Assembly: GCA_963854835.1 (NCBI GenBank)
Contig: OY978530.1
Coordinates: 25,081,937 to 25,145,936 of the forward strand
Reading direction: 5' to 3'
DNA length: 64,000 nt
DNA from: Megamerina dolium
Taxonomy: Eukaryota; Arthropoda; Insecta; Diptera; Megamerinidae
Positions 40,420-53,319 of the stretch are shown piece by piece. Numbering within the stretch: position 1 is the stretch's first letter; the number at the start of each line of letters is the position of its first letter. The translations under genes were made by a program, and so were the position numbers. The notes beneath the pieces are model-generated. The model had not been told where the DNA came from, ran no database searches, and worked only from the letters and a program-made list of their open reading frames with translations.

Positions 40420-41172
40420 CTAAACGTTATGATACCCACTGGCCAAATCAAGTGTAGTGAAATATCTAGAATGACCTAACTTGGCACCAAAATTATGGGA
40501 GAATTCCAGGGCGATGAGCTGGGAATAGTTATGTCGTCTTCCTGTGGGGTGTGTTTTATACCTGTGGGGTGAGAGTTTGTCGCCTTCCAAGAAAAATAAA
40601 TCATGGAATGACTTAAGTATTCCGTCTATGGATCTCTTTTCCTCAATGTTTAAGTTTTCGTTTAGCTTAATTGTTTTTAATATTTTGGTAACCCTTTTTT
40701 GGCTATCAGTTTCCTTAATGTTATTTATTTTATGAGCTATGTCGTATTCTTCTTGTTCTAAATTATTAAATTTAATTACATTAATTTTAAGCTTATTATT
40801 TACAATATATGAATCTATATTCGTATTGAGCATTGGGACATAAACTGTGTTGTAAGTCACACTGCCCAATGTCTCACCTAAATATATTCCGGGAGATACC
40901 TTTTCTTTCTCTACTATAAATGTTTCGAAATTTGTATTTACTTTAAAGGGGATTACCTTCATAGTTCTCCCAGGTACTACAACCTCACTGGTGTGTAGTA
41001 TTCTATTACCCTCGTTCAACGGTTTGAGAGGTAAAGTCATCAAATGCTGTTTTCGTTCACCGAAGAAAATCAGTTTCTTTTTCATGGTAATGATAACAAT
41101 TTGGTTCCATAAATTGTCTGGGATACCATCAGCAGGTATTCCTCTCTCTTCAGAGATTAATTGTAGTTCCAA
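40420..41172 (-). pseudogene. pol: Protease-RT start of the 17.6/297-type element
   Basis: 250 codons. It includes the linker before RT (SVTYNTVYVPMLNTNIDSYI and NIEEKRSIDGILKSFHDLFF), the first RT segment (SPHRYKTHPTGRRHNYSQ with scrambled frame) and FTTLDLASGYHNV, the first catalytic aspartate block. It then ends at a deletion junction. The YxDD block is absent. Upstream, 41172-41290 holds a decayed protease. Confidence 0.8.
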
Positions 41173-41287
41173 AATAAAATCTTTAGTCTTCTCGAGTTGG
41201 ACTGTTATTGACCCTAATGTGGTGACAAATCCTTCGAATGCACCACTAAGATTTTTCCTTAAATGTCCCTTCTTGCTAACAGATTCG

Positions 41288-42770
41288 TCAATTACTGATG
41301 ACTTTATTAAACTGATATCTGCCCCAGGGTTTTTTCCTATTCTTTGCGTTTATAAAAGTCGGCGATCCTGTGTCCCGGCTTCTCAGAGTAAAAACACTTG
41401 GTCTCAGGATTTCCGCGATAAGGGCCTTTGCTTTTTTGACCTCCCTTAATAGGTGCAGGTGTTTGATTGCCTGTTCCTTGTGACATGTTGTTGCTGAAAG
41501 GTGTGCATGACAAATTGAACTCATGTCCGTATTTTTTACATTTTATGCAATAGGGCATGTTTTTTCACTTAAAACAGTCATCGCTGGTGTGCCCCTTTTT
41601 GGCGCAGAAGGAGCAGGTAGGAACTTTCCTTTGGCTATTTTGGGGACTTACGTTATTATTTTGGTATTTGTTCATTCCAAGTGGCGTCTTGTCATTTCTG
41701 TTTTTTTTTTTTTTTGTAATACTGGCCTCAGTCTGGTGAATGTCGTATGAATATAGAGCGCCCATATTAAACTGATTGAACCGTTGTCCTCTTTCGAACA
41801 GAACATCCGTGTTTATGGGCTCTCTACTAATTCTTCTAACGTGCCCGCCTTATCCTGCATATGAGTTTTTAGCAATGGGTCTTGAAGGCCCGATATAAAA
41901 TATGTCCTCGCATACCCCTCTAGCTCTTTTAACAACGCTTGGTCTCCGATCCCACCATATCTATTCTTAATACATTGTATCGCAGTGGATTGTAAATCAC
42001 CTAACCTCCTTGCAAAAACACGTGTATCCTCCTGAGGTAGTTGGCGTACGACTTGTATTTGATGCGTAAGCGGTTCCAGGCGAACGGTCTTCAAATATGT
42101 GTTTCCCAGAAGTGTATAAAATTCCTCTATATTAGCGAACTTCTTACTTAGCACCAAGTTATAAGCATCACCATATAGTCGCTGTGCTAATTCGCACCCA
42201 GAAATTATCTGGTGTACTTCGGACCTCAAATCTTTAGACTCCGCTCCAGTGAGTACTGGGATTAGTCTACTGACGGTCTGTGCAATTTCATCAATACGCA
42301 TTATTAGCTTTAATTCAGAATGTACTTCTGATTGTGGTTTTCGTACTGGTGTACGGCGAAGAAGATGTGTCTTTTGTGCTAGGCAGCGTTTTCTTTAGAG
42401 ATTCCTCTCTTTTGCCTGGAGTGCACTTAGCTGTTCAAGAGTCAACCGACTCTGAGCCTTTTCTCTATAACTTCTTCTGAAATGCCCTTTTCTTTTAGTA
42501 AATCTTCTTATTCCTTATTTCTATTAAGGGTCTTAGTACTATCTACTTCTAGCTGCTCCGCATCGGAGCCCTGTTTTGGGATCTGAGTTCGCAGAGCCCT
42601 AATTTGTTTTGTTTGAAGGCTGCTTCAGCCTGGCTTTTCAATAAATCGTTTAACTCGTATAACATGGCGTCTAATTCCTTTATTGTATTTAGTACCTTTC
42701 CGTGATGTACCTTTGATTTTATGATCTGCATTTGCTCGTATGTGCTGAGTTGCTTAATCAAGCTCCACAC
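41288..42770 (-). pseudogene. gag: Gag of the 17.6/297-type element, fragmented
   Basis: Three open pieces. 42549-42770 is a helical N-terminal part. 41813-42301 is capsid-like (RIDEIAQTVSRLIPVLTGAE, ANIEEFYTLLGNTYL, QLPQEDTRVFARRLGDL). 41288-41765 is a nucleocapsid with CSFCAKKGHTSDDC and degenerate knuckles CIKCKKYGHE and CFYSEKPGHRIADFY. Stops separate them. It is the structural protein of a 17.6/297-style element by overall pattern. Confidence 0.78.
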
Positions 42771-42932
42771 GAAATCGATTGACTCGGATATTGCAACGTC
42801 TAGTTCTATTGCTAATGATTCATAAGTTTAATTGTCCATTTGACTTTTGGTCAAACACACACTATAATTAGATCCTACACTGCGTTAAACGTTGAACGTA
42901 AAACCCTTTATATATACAAGATATTTCGCAGT

Positions 42933-42950
42933 ATCCTACCGCCTGCGCCA
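42933..42950 (-). other. Primer-binding site (tRNA-Ser type)
   Basis: The minus strand reads TGGCGCAGGCGGTAGGAT, close to the tRNA-Ser primer site of 17.6 and 297 (TGGCGCAGTCGGTAGGAT from memory). It places the 5' LTR end at about 42951. Confidence 0.75.
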
Positions 42951-43399
42951 AAATGTTGTGTTTTCAACAGCACTCACTAAATACCTAACGGCTAGACTCA
43001 AGGATGTAACGCACAAGATTCGCACCTAAACCTAAGATCCTAAATATTCTATGAGACTATAACACTGATAAGCTGAAAAGACAGGGTTAATTAAACTTGC
43101 GCTTTTAAGTCTTCACTTTATTCCTGGAATTACTTTACAATTTTATACTAAACACTTTTGCACTAATACTGGAGGGCCTCGTACGGATCGCAGTATTTTA
43201 CAATTGCAATTTTCTTATACTACCCACATACCAACATATAACATACAATAATATATTCACACCACTTGTGTGTATGTATGTATGTATGTATGTACACGAT
43301 CGATTCACTCTGCATGTATGTATCCATTATCTGAAAAAGCAACTTTTTGATATTCACACAAATGAGTAGTCCACTTGATTTTAGTTACCATGGAATGTC

Positions 43400-44345
43400 T
43401 CAACATTGTTGGTATGCTTACTTAAGTGTAGAACTATGAATTGTGTGGGAAAGTGCTTTGTTGGTTTTTTCACAAACAACTGCAACTCAGTTGGCTCAAT
43501 GTTCTGGCATTCCACAATTATAAGTAATATTAGTATGGATTGTGTATATCACAACTTCGAGCAATGTTGGTATGTGTATGGATAAATATGTAGTTCACAA
43601 TTTCGGGAAATACCTATGTTGAGAGACAAAATATGCATATGTGCATATTTCATATTTGGTTCCCAACCCAACAAAATACAATATGTTGATTAACAAATGA
43701 CAACCAAATTTTTTCAAGATATTTGATTACTTTCTTTTGGTTTTATTTATTGTATTTTTCGGTGAAATCGTGATATTTCGTGAACCACTTAACCGATTTT
43801 AGGTTTTTAGGTTGCGTTTTAAAACTAAAAACGACTCTTTCCATTACATTTCCGATCCACTAATATTTCCACATCTCTGTTAAAATTAATTATATTATGG
43901 ATATTCATTATACTGATACTCAAAATTTTACAGAAGCCTGGAAACATAGTTCACCTTTTCACGGTTAGTGTAACACTAATCAGAAGAGAAACATCTATTT
44001 TTATATTAATTTACCTATTTTGAATATTGTAGCGAAATGTCTTAGACCGCGAGTCCAAGGAGTATCTCTGCTTCAATCAGTCGACTATGCTCGTGGAAAA
44101 TGGGGTGATTCTTACTTCTTTTAGTACATAAATAAAAAAAAAATAATTAAGCAGAGGTTTAAATTTTAGAGAACGACAAGAATTTGGGACCCAACAAGGA
44201 GGATAGTCGCTTTCAACTACCAAGCAAACAAAAAAAAAAAAGCGGCACCATACGATATGCCCGTACGTAGATAAAGAAAGAGGGACACACAGGTGTAGAC
44301 GCCTGCCTGTACCCGCTCTTCCTGCTAAATGACCTGGTTAATTTC
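43400..44345. other. Noncoding DNA, nothing recognised
   Basis: AT-rich, no supported ORF. The LTR of the 17.6/297-type element probably begins somewhere in its first few hundred bases. Confidence 0.45.
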
Positions 44346-45375
44346 CTGGTGTAATTCTCAACAGTGTCGTGTTATACAAGACGTCGGGACTCTTTGTTTG
44401 TAGACACTAGGTACTTCGTCTTGCCCTCGTTCATCGTAAGACGTGAGTCTCGTTCCAATTCTGACTGCTCGCGAGTTGATATTGATTATGTCAATATCGT
44501 CGGCATACGCCAGCAGAATGACAGTTTTGTTGAAGATAGTGCCATTATGTCGTAAATCTTGTATAATTTTCTCCATAATAAGTTTGAAGAAGCCACACTA
44601 TAACGAATCACATTGTCTCAAACCTCGTGCGGTATTGAACGGAGTGGAGAGGTCCTTCCCAATTTTCACTGCACAATGAGAGTTAGGCAGTATCATTCTG
44701 CAAAGTCGAATGTGTTTTGCAGGTATACCAAATTGTAGAAGTAGTTGTGTAGAGGTAATCCCTTATCGGACTGTCGAAAGCGGCTTTATAATCCACGAAT
44801 AGGTGATGTGTTTCGATCTGTTTTTCTTAGGTATTTGCCAGGATTTGGCGTAGTGTGAAAATTTGTTCGATGCTGGATTTATTCGGTCGGAAGCCACGCT
44901 GATAAGGCAAAATCAGGTTGCTGAACATAGGCTTTAATCTTTCACACAATACGCACTATAACTCCTTTTATACGATGCTCAGAAGAATTATACCACCGTA
45001 GTTGGTAGACGCAAATTGTGGGGTCTCCTTTTTTATGTACGGGACAGAGAACACTGAGACTGCAATCATCGGGCATGCTTTCGTCCGACCATGTTCTGCT
45101 TATGAGCTGGTGCATGCAGGTGAGCAGCTCATCGCCGCCGGTCTTAAACAACTTGGAAGGCAGGCCATCTGCGCCTGCCTCTTTATGGCTGTTTTAACCT
45201 CGTCATAGTCGGGTGGTGAAACGTCAACACCATTATCCGTAATTGGGGTGTTAGGGCAATCTCCTCCACTGGCGAAATTCTTCGTAGCATTGCCATTCAG
45301 TAACTTGGAGAAGTGTTCCCTCCATAGACTCAGTACGCTCTGACATTTATAACCAGATTACCATTTCCGTCACGG
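44346..45375 (-). mobile_element. RTE-clade LINE copy 1, RT fragment
   Basis: Minus-strand RT with many stops: PDYDEVKTAI near 45210, GDPTICVYQLRWYNS (45020), FGIPAKHIRLCRM (44720) and LLAYADDIDII (44500), ending shortly after. It is collinear with copy 4 (51578) but highly decayed. Both ends are truncated. Confidence 0.85.
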
Positions 45376-45439
45376 CATATTAGTATTAAATACAAAGGAG
45401 TAAAGATGATAGAACTACAAGAAAGATTTGTAATCGCAC

Positions 45440-47750
<2,311 letters not shown>

Positions 47751-47789
47751 AACCCTCATTTCACATTAAATTTTCCATGCTCTTTTCAT

Positions 47790-48753
47790 TCTTATATAGT
47801 TTTATTCGCATTAGGTCTTGCAGATGACTATCACTGATGGAGTTGTGCCATTTGGTTTGAATAAGTTTCATTTTTTGAGAATGCAGCCTCACAATTGTAT
47901 GTAGATCCAAACATGCTGTATAACTTCAAAATTTCAATTCTGATGTTTGGATATTTTTCTGTACTAAGATTTTTCCAAAAATATGTCCATTTCCGAATAG
48001 TAAATTGAAATCTAAACGCATTCTCTGCAGTTTCAGTTGTCAAATTTCGCAGTTTATGGGATTTTTATGAACGCCGAATATATTTCGAAAAGATTTTAAA
48101 TCTTGGAACCTGCTTTGTAAATCATTTAGAAGTGACCACCATATTCATTTATTTTTCTACTTCGAAATGGCTGGTTTTTTATTTGGCCAAAAGTACACTT
48201 GTTCTGAGCAGACAAGAACAATCTCCATTTTAAAGTTGTGGCAACTAATATTGATAATTTTCGTTCACGCTGAGTTGTGTATAAGAAGAAAAATATGTTT
48301 ATTTTGAACTTGCATAGCGAGATTTACCTCATTTATTAACTGATGTTATATCACAGAAAAATGACAGTTCTGAGATAAAATCTTCGTTTTGGATTTCATC
48401 TGCTAATTCTTTTTCATTATTCTGCTCCAGAAACAATTGAACTTTTTCTCTCAAATAAAAAAATCGTTCCAAACTTTTACCGCGATTAAGCCAAGGAACC
48501 ACTGTATACATACATAAGTCCCCATAACCTGCCCCGTGATCTTCCAGAAACCCCTTAAATTGGCTATGGGTTAGTGCTTGGTGACCGCCCTTTATTTTGT
48601 TAATGATTCTTACTGCGGTATTCATAGCCTTGATTTGATTTAGTTCTTTGGCAAAACGAGCTTCCTGGTGAATAAAGCATTGAATTGCAGGCACATTTAT
48701 ATTATTTTTCATCCTATGAGACCTGTTTTTTACCTACTATGTTTTTGGCACTA
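47790..48753 (-). pseudogene. hAT-type transposase remnant (GTF2IRD2/ZBED-like), C-terminal parts
   Basis: 48329-48712 reads VPAIQCFIHQEARFAKELNQ, then HSQFKGFLEDHGAGYGDLCM and VPWLNRGKSLERFFYLREKV, the hAT transposase segment seen in GTF2IRD2/ZBED5-type proteins. 47831-48043 carries the C-terminal dimerisation motif YPNIRIEILKLYSMFGSTYN with CEAAFSK. The two are separated by decayed sequence. The gene continues upstream beyond RTE copy 3, at 49690-49869, with LDESTDVNNIGQLIIFGKVI. It was disrupted by RTE copy 3 and a SINE. Confidence 0.8.
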
Positions 48754-49689
48754 TATGTACAAATGGAGTACAAATCTTATTATGGAGAAAATAATACGAG
48801 CTGCTGATCTACGACATAATGGCACTATCTTCAACAAAAGTGTCATGCTGTTAGCGTATGCCGACGATATTGACATAATCGGCATGAACACGCGAGCAGT
48901 CAGTGCAGCATTCTCAGAGTTGGAAAGAGAGTCGAGTCGGATGGGTCTCACGGTGAACGAGGGCAAGACGAAGTATCTAGTGTCAACAAACAAAGAGTCC
49001 CGGCGTCTTGGACAGCACGTCACTGTTGACAACTACGCTTTTGAAGTAGTAAGGGACTTTGTCTATCTTGGAACCAGCATTAACAGCAGTAATGACGTCG
49101 GCTTGGAGATCATGCGTAGGATAACTCTTGCTAACAGGTGTTACTTTGGGCTGAGTAAGCAATTGAGAAGTCGAGCCCTCTCTCGAAGAACGAAAACTAC
49201 ACTCTACAAGTCTCTCATCATGCCTGTCCTAACATATGGCGCTGAAGCCTGGACAATTTCCACCTCGGATGAGCGAATACTTGGAGTTTTCGAGAGGAAA
49301 GTCCTACGCAAGATCTTTGGACCTATTTGCGTTGGTGGCGAGTACCGAATAAGGTACAACCATGAGCTGTACGAGCTGTATGCCGATATTGACATAGTAA
49401 AGCGCATCAAAATCCAGCGGCTGCGCTGGCTAGGTCATGTCGAGCGAATGGAAGAACACGCTCCAGCTAAGAAGGTGTTATATTCGGAACCCGCTGGAGG
49501 ACGACGCAAAATAGGAAGACCAAACCTCCGGTGGAAAGACCAAGTACTGGAGAACCTGACGGCGCTTGGAATTTCTAACTGGCGCCAGCTAGCGAAGAAC
49601 AGAGATGGCTGGCGAAGCATGTTATTTTCGGCCTAAATCGATATTCGGTTGTTATGGCCACATAAGTAAGTAAGTAAGTATGTACAAAT
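48754..49689 (+). mobile_element. RTE-clade LINE copy 3, 5'-truncated, with 11-bp duplication
   Basis: The body is 48765-49678 with TATGTACAAAT on both sides (48754-48764 and 49679-49689). The frame is open from the RT active site to the stop near 49636: LLAYADDIDIIGMNTRAVSA, EGKTKYLVSTNKESRRLGQH, TLYKSLIMPVLTYGAEAWTI, RIKIQRLRWLGHVERMEEHA and PNLRWKDQVLENL. The 3' end is GGCCACATAAGTAAGTAAGT, a short tandem tail typical of RTE elements. It inserted in the hAT remnant. Confidence 0.92.
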
Positions 49690-49869
49690 TGAGCTCAATT
49701 TATTTGGACTACATATGGAAAACACATGTTTATTTACGGCGTCAAAAATAGTTTGTCCATTAACGTGGTCATGAAATGCAACAACCGAAAGTAAATTTTC
49801 GTAGATTCAAAACTTTTATTAATGACTTTACCAAAAATAATCAGTTGACCTATGTTATTGACATCCGTG
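49690..49869 (-). pseudogene. hAT transposase remnant, upstream part
   Basis: Minus-strand LDESTDVNNIGQLIIFGKVI then FYFRLLHFMTTLMDKLF, matching the catalytic-domain start of the same hAT family as 47790-48753. Related sequence may go on beyond the SINE (to about 50340), but I could not identify motifs there. Confidence 0.65.
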
Positions 49870-50045
49870 CTTTCGTCTAAGAATGAATGAATGAATATGT
49901 GGCACTTAAAGCCCCAAAGGGCTCATTGGCCGAGCTTCTCTTCCATTACTGTTGTGCGTCTTAAATTTGGACAGTATTAGATGGGACCTACTTATTTTAG
50001 CCGGTTCCGAATGGCAGAACACTTGTGACATCACTTTCGTCTAAG
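49870..50045 (-). repeat. tRNA-derived SINE copy 3, 5'-truncated, with 12-bp duplication
   Basis: The body is 49882-50033 (152 bp), between two copies of CTTTCGTCTAAG (49870-49881 and 50034-50045). It matches the 3' half of the SINE at 60578 and ends in an (ATTC)n-type tail on the minus strand. The tRNA head is absent. Confidence 0.92.
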
Positions 50046-50700
50046 GAAACTTAAAAAAATTCAAAATTTGCTAATAGCAGTTTCAATTCGGATAAAATAT
50101 GTGCTTATTTTTTCGGTTCTACGTGCAATGGTTTGACTGGACAATGGAACATAATTTAAAATGTCACAATGCTAAACAGCAACTGAGAAGCGAAAGAATA
50201 ACATCGTGTTTACACATCGTTATCGTTGGTGTGAAAACACGAAGGCAAACTGCACATTGTGCAACTCTTGGACGGCTAGGGTTTATTCGTTTTTTGATAA
50301 AAAAAAAGCTACAAAATATATATTTCTTACATCCACTAACAAATTAAAGTTAATTTGTACTCCAATGTCATAACAAATAAGAATATAACATAAAAAATAT
50401 TAATTATATTATTTACATTTATATAAATGAGTTTGGTAGTATGTCTGTATGTATGTTACATATGAATAAACAATTAGATGGCTCACATGGTATTGTATGT
50501 TGTTGTATCGTTGTTTAGTTTTATAGTAGCTGCATTCCTTTGTAACCGAGTTTCAAAAGAACACCAACTCGCATTTAATTTCCCTTTTACTTGGATATAA
50601 TTTCCCTTTAGTTACTTAGCAACGCTGGTGGTATATATGGTTGTTCGTGAAATTTATAAACGAAATAAAAACAAAAAAGAAACAATTCTGCGGAATCTGT
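50046..50700. other. Noncoding DNA, mostly unrecognised
   Basis: May contain the decayed 5' end of the hAT gene. No supported frame. Confidence 0.4.
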
Positions 50701-50715
50701 GGTAAATATATTCGT

Positions 50716-51115
50716 TTATTTAAAATAAATTTTTATTTGCACTTGCTTTATTTTGCTTATTTTTGTTTATATTTACAATAATTTGACGTGTTGTTGAAAT
50801 TTCCCAAGCACATTCCAGTAGTCTATTCACAATAGTGCTGGTTTTTTACTTTCCTACACTATAACTCAGGTCGATTCAAATATAAGCAACTTCAATTAAA
50901 CTCGGTTAAAATAGACGATGTCGCTTATTTTTGTTGTTGCTTTGCATGCAGTTCGGCAAATAAGTCAGTGTTCTTTTGCAACTCGTGTGCAAAAGAATGC
51001 GGCTTTAAAATAAATTTTTATTTGCACTTGCTTATTTTTGTTTATATTTACAATAATTTGACGTGTTGTCGAAATTTCCCAAGCACATTCAGTAGCCTAT
51101 TCACAATAGTGAATA
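50716..51115. repeat. Direct repeat of about 110 bp
   Basis: 50719-50835 and 51005-51108 share AAATAAATTTTTATTTGCAC, ATTTGACGTGTTGT, GAAATTTCCCAAGCACATT and CTATTCACAATAGTG. The segment just before the second copy, GTCAGTGTTCTTTTGCAACT at 50963, recurs at 53280. The family is unknown. Confidence 0.75.
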
Positions 51116-51186
51116 CGACAACAAACAGACAGACGACAACTTTGTGCATTTAGACATCTAATGTTGAAGTCTTAAATTAAATTAAA

Positions 51187-51375
51187 ATGGATAAAAGAAA
51201 AATTTTATTGGCGATTTTGCTATTTTTAGAAAATCAACAACATTTTAATGCAAAAATTCTATTGCTATTAAATAAATTAATAAATAATACAATACAACTA
51301 AAAGCTATATTAGATTGTAACACAATACTACGAGCCGGGATTGCAATTGCTCAGCCAGACATACGGGAGATTTGA
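51187..51375 (+). CDS. Small hypothetical ORF, possibly first exon of a decayed transposon gene
   Basis: 62 codons, MDKRKILLAILLFLENQQHF then KLINNTIQLKAILDCN. A GTAAGT follows 11 bases after the stop, which hints at a splice site but does not fix the frame. There is no recognised domain. The Leu/Ile/Lys bias may simply reflect AT-rich DNA. Confidence 0.2.
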   Translation: MDKRKILLAILLFLENQQHFNAKILLLLNKLINNTIQLKAILDCNTILRAGIAIAQPDIREI

Positions 51376-51564
51376 AAATTCGTAAGTTTAAACAAGTATT
51401 TTTATCTGGTCTTCAATTCATAAATTGTGCCTTTCAGCCCACAAGTCCAACAACTTGATTTCATTGGAAAGTCTGGTCTCGGAAAGTCTGGTACACCAGA
51501 CTTTCCGATGCTTGTTTTCTGCCATCTAAAAAAGAAAAAAAAATAGTTTTGTTAATATACATAT

Positions 51565-53005
51565 TTGCATATATATTTTTTTTTTTTTTTTTTATGTGGC
51601 CATAACAACCGAATATCGATTTAGGCCGAAAATAACATGCTTCGCCAGCCATATCTGTTCTTCGCTAGCTGGCGCCAGTTAGAAATTCCAAGCGCCGTCA
51701 GGTTCTCCAGTACTTGGTCTTTCCACCGGAGGTTTGGTCTTCCTCTTTTGCGTCGTCCTCCAGCGGGTTCCGAATATAACACCTTCTTAGCTGGAGCGTG
51801 TTCTTCCATTCGCTCGACATGACCTAGCCAGCGCAGCCGCTGGATTTTGATGCGCTTTACTATGTCAATATCGGCATACAGCTCGTACAGCTCATGGTTG
51901 TACCTTATTCGGTTCTCGCCACCAACGAAAATAGGTCCAAAGATCTTGCGTAGGACTTTTCTCTCGAAAACTCCAAGTATTCGCTCATCCGAGGTGGAAA
52001 TTGTCCAGGCTTCAGCGCCATATGTTAGGACAGGCATGATGAGAGACTTGTAGAGTGTAGTTTTCGTTCTTCGAGAGAGGGCTCGACTTCTCAATTGCTT
52101 ACTCAGCCCAAAGTAACACCTGTTAGCAAGAGTTATCCTACGCATGATCTCCAAGCTAACGTCATTACTGCTGTTAATGATGGTTCCAAGATAGACAAAG
52201 TCCCTAACTACTTCAAAAGCGTAGTTGTCAACAGTGACGTACTGTCCAAGACGCCGGGACTCTTTGTTTGTTGACACTAGATACTTCGTCTTGCTCTCGT
52301 TCACCGTGAGACCCATCCGTCGCGACTCTCTTTCCAACTCTGAGAATGCTGCACTGACTGCTCGCGTGTTCATGCCGATTATGTCAATATCGTCGGCATA
52401 CGCTAACAGCATGACACTTTTGTTGAAGATAGTGCCATTATGTCGTAGATCAGGAGCTCGTATTATTTTCTCCATAATAAGATTGAAGAAGTCGCACGAT
52501 AACGAATCACCTTGTCTGAAACCCCGTTCGGTATTAAACGGTGCGGAGAGGTCCTTCCCAATTTTCACTGCACAACGGGAGTTATGCAGTGTCATTCTAC
52601 AAAGTCGAATGAGCTTTGCAGGAATACCGAACTCAGACATTGTTGCGTAGAGGTAATCCCTTACCGGACTGTCGAAAGCGGCTTTATAATCAACAAATAG
52701 GTGGTGTGTGTCGATCTGTTTTTCTTGGGTCTTCTCCAGGATTTGGCGCAGTGTGAAAATCTGGTCGATGGTGGATTTACCAGGTCTGAAGCCACACTGA
52801 TAAGGTCCAATCAGGTTGCTGAGCATAGGCTTCAACCTTTCACACAGTACGCTCGATAGAACCTTGTATGCGATGCTCAGGAGACTTATTCTACGGTAGT
52901 GGGCGCAAATTGTGGGGTCTCCTTTTTTATGTACAGGACAGAGAACACTCAGCCTCCAATCATCAGGCATGCAATCCAATCCAATCATATCATTGCATAT
53001 ATATT
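51565..53005 (-). mobile_element. RTE-clade LINE copy 4, 5'-truncated, with 13-bp duplication
   Basis: The body is 51578-52992, between two copies of TTGCATATATATT (51565-51577 and 52993-53005). The RT and C-terminal frame is completely open. The tail on the minus strand is about 20 A rather than the (AAGT)n tail of copy 3. This is the best preserved member and should serve as the family reference. Confidence 0.93.
51621..52974 (-). CDS. RTE-type reverse transcriptase, C-terminal ~450 residues, open frame
   Basis: The first ~13 codons of the open frame derive from flanking DNA. Element sequence begins near CMPDDWRLSVLCPVHKKGDP. Motifs in order: YRRISLLSIAYKVLSSVLCE, GPYQCGFRPGKSTIDQIFTL, HHLFVDYKAAFDSPVRDYLY (first catalytic D), RGFRQGDSLSCDFFNLIMEK, LLAYADDIDIIGMNTRAVSA (catalytic DD), KTKYLVSTNKESRRLG, TLYKSLIMPVLTYGAEAW, LRWLGHVERMEEHAPAKKVL, ending RYGWRSMLFSA. 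The endonuclease is missing through 5' truncation. The enzyme copies LINE RNA at nicked target DNA; this truncated copy has no promoter of its own. Confidence 0.9.
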
Positions 53006-53099
53006 GTAACAAAAATAACTTACTTCTCTTGTTGCGCTTTTTTAATTATTTTAATTTCTTTTCTTCTTCTTCCTGTCAATGCAAATCACTATTCACAAT

Positions 53100-53277
53100 A
53101 GCAACCAAATGCCAATTTTAAACGGAGATGCCATGTCGAAATTAGTAAATTCAGCTAAATGCATGAAAATTTTGTGCATTTATTATGGCGTTAATGTGCA
53201 TTTGGATAAAGCAAATGCATGAGTTAATGTGCATTAAGGCTGTTAATGCAAATTAAGGCTTCCGTCTGTCTAGCCTA
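53100..53277. mobile_element. Possible second MITE family, one terminus
   Basis: It ends CCGTCTGTCTAGCCTA at 53274, followed by TAAGTCAGTG. That terminus is close to the MITE at 13745 (CCGTCTGTCTAGGCTA then TAAG). The body has (ATGCAT)-rich motifs such as TTAATGTGCATT. The other terminus was not found. The paralogous segment at 50956 reads AAATAAGTCAGTG without the element. Confidence 0.5.
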
Positions 53278-53319
53278 TAAGTCAGTGTTTTTTTGCAACT
53301 CGCGTGCAAAAGAATGCTG

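Larger units (their letters stand above)
38300..43400 (-). mobile_element. 17.6/297-type gypsy (errantivirus-like) remnant lacking the RT core
   Basis: Minus-strand order: LTR-like sequence beyond 42951, tRNA-Ser-type primer site at 42933-42950 (TGGCGCAGGCGGTAGGAT), gag (41288-42770), protease/N-terminal RT (40420-41172), then RNase H end and integrase (39290-40415). Between GYHNV and RFRHKSSKFDIEI the RT palm, active site and most of RNase H are missing. Many frame breaks. Below 39290 only weakly coding sequence remains, where an env-like gene would lie in complete members. I could not confirm one, and no 3' LTR was found. The left boundary meets MITE copy 3. Confidence 0.82.
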
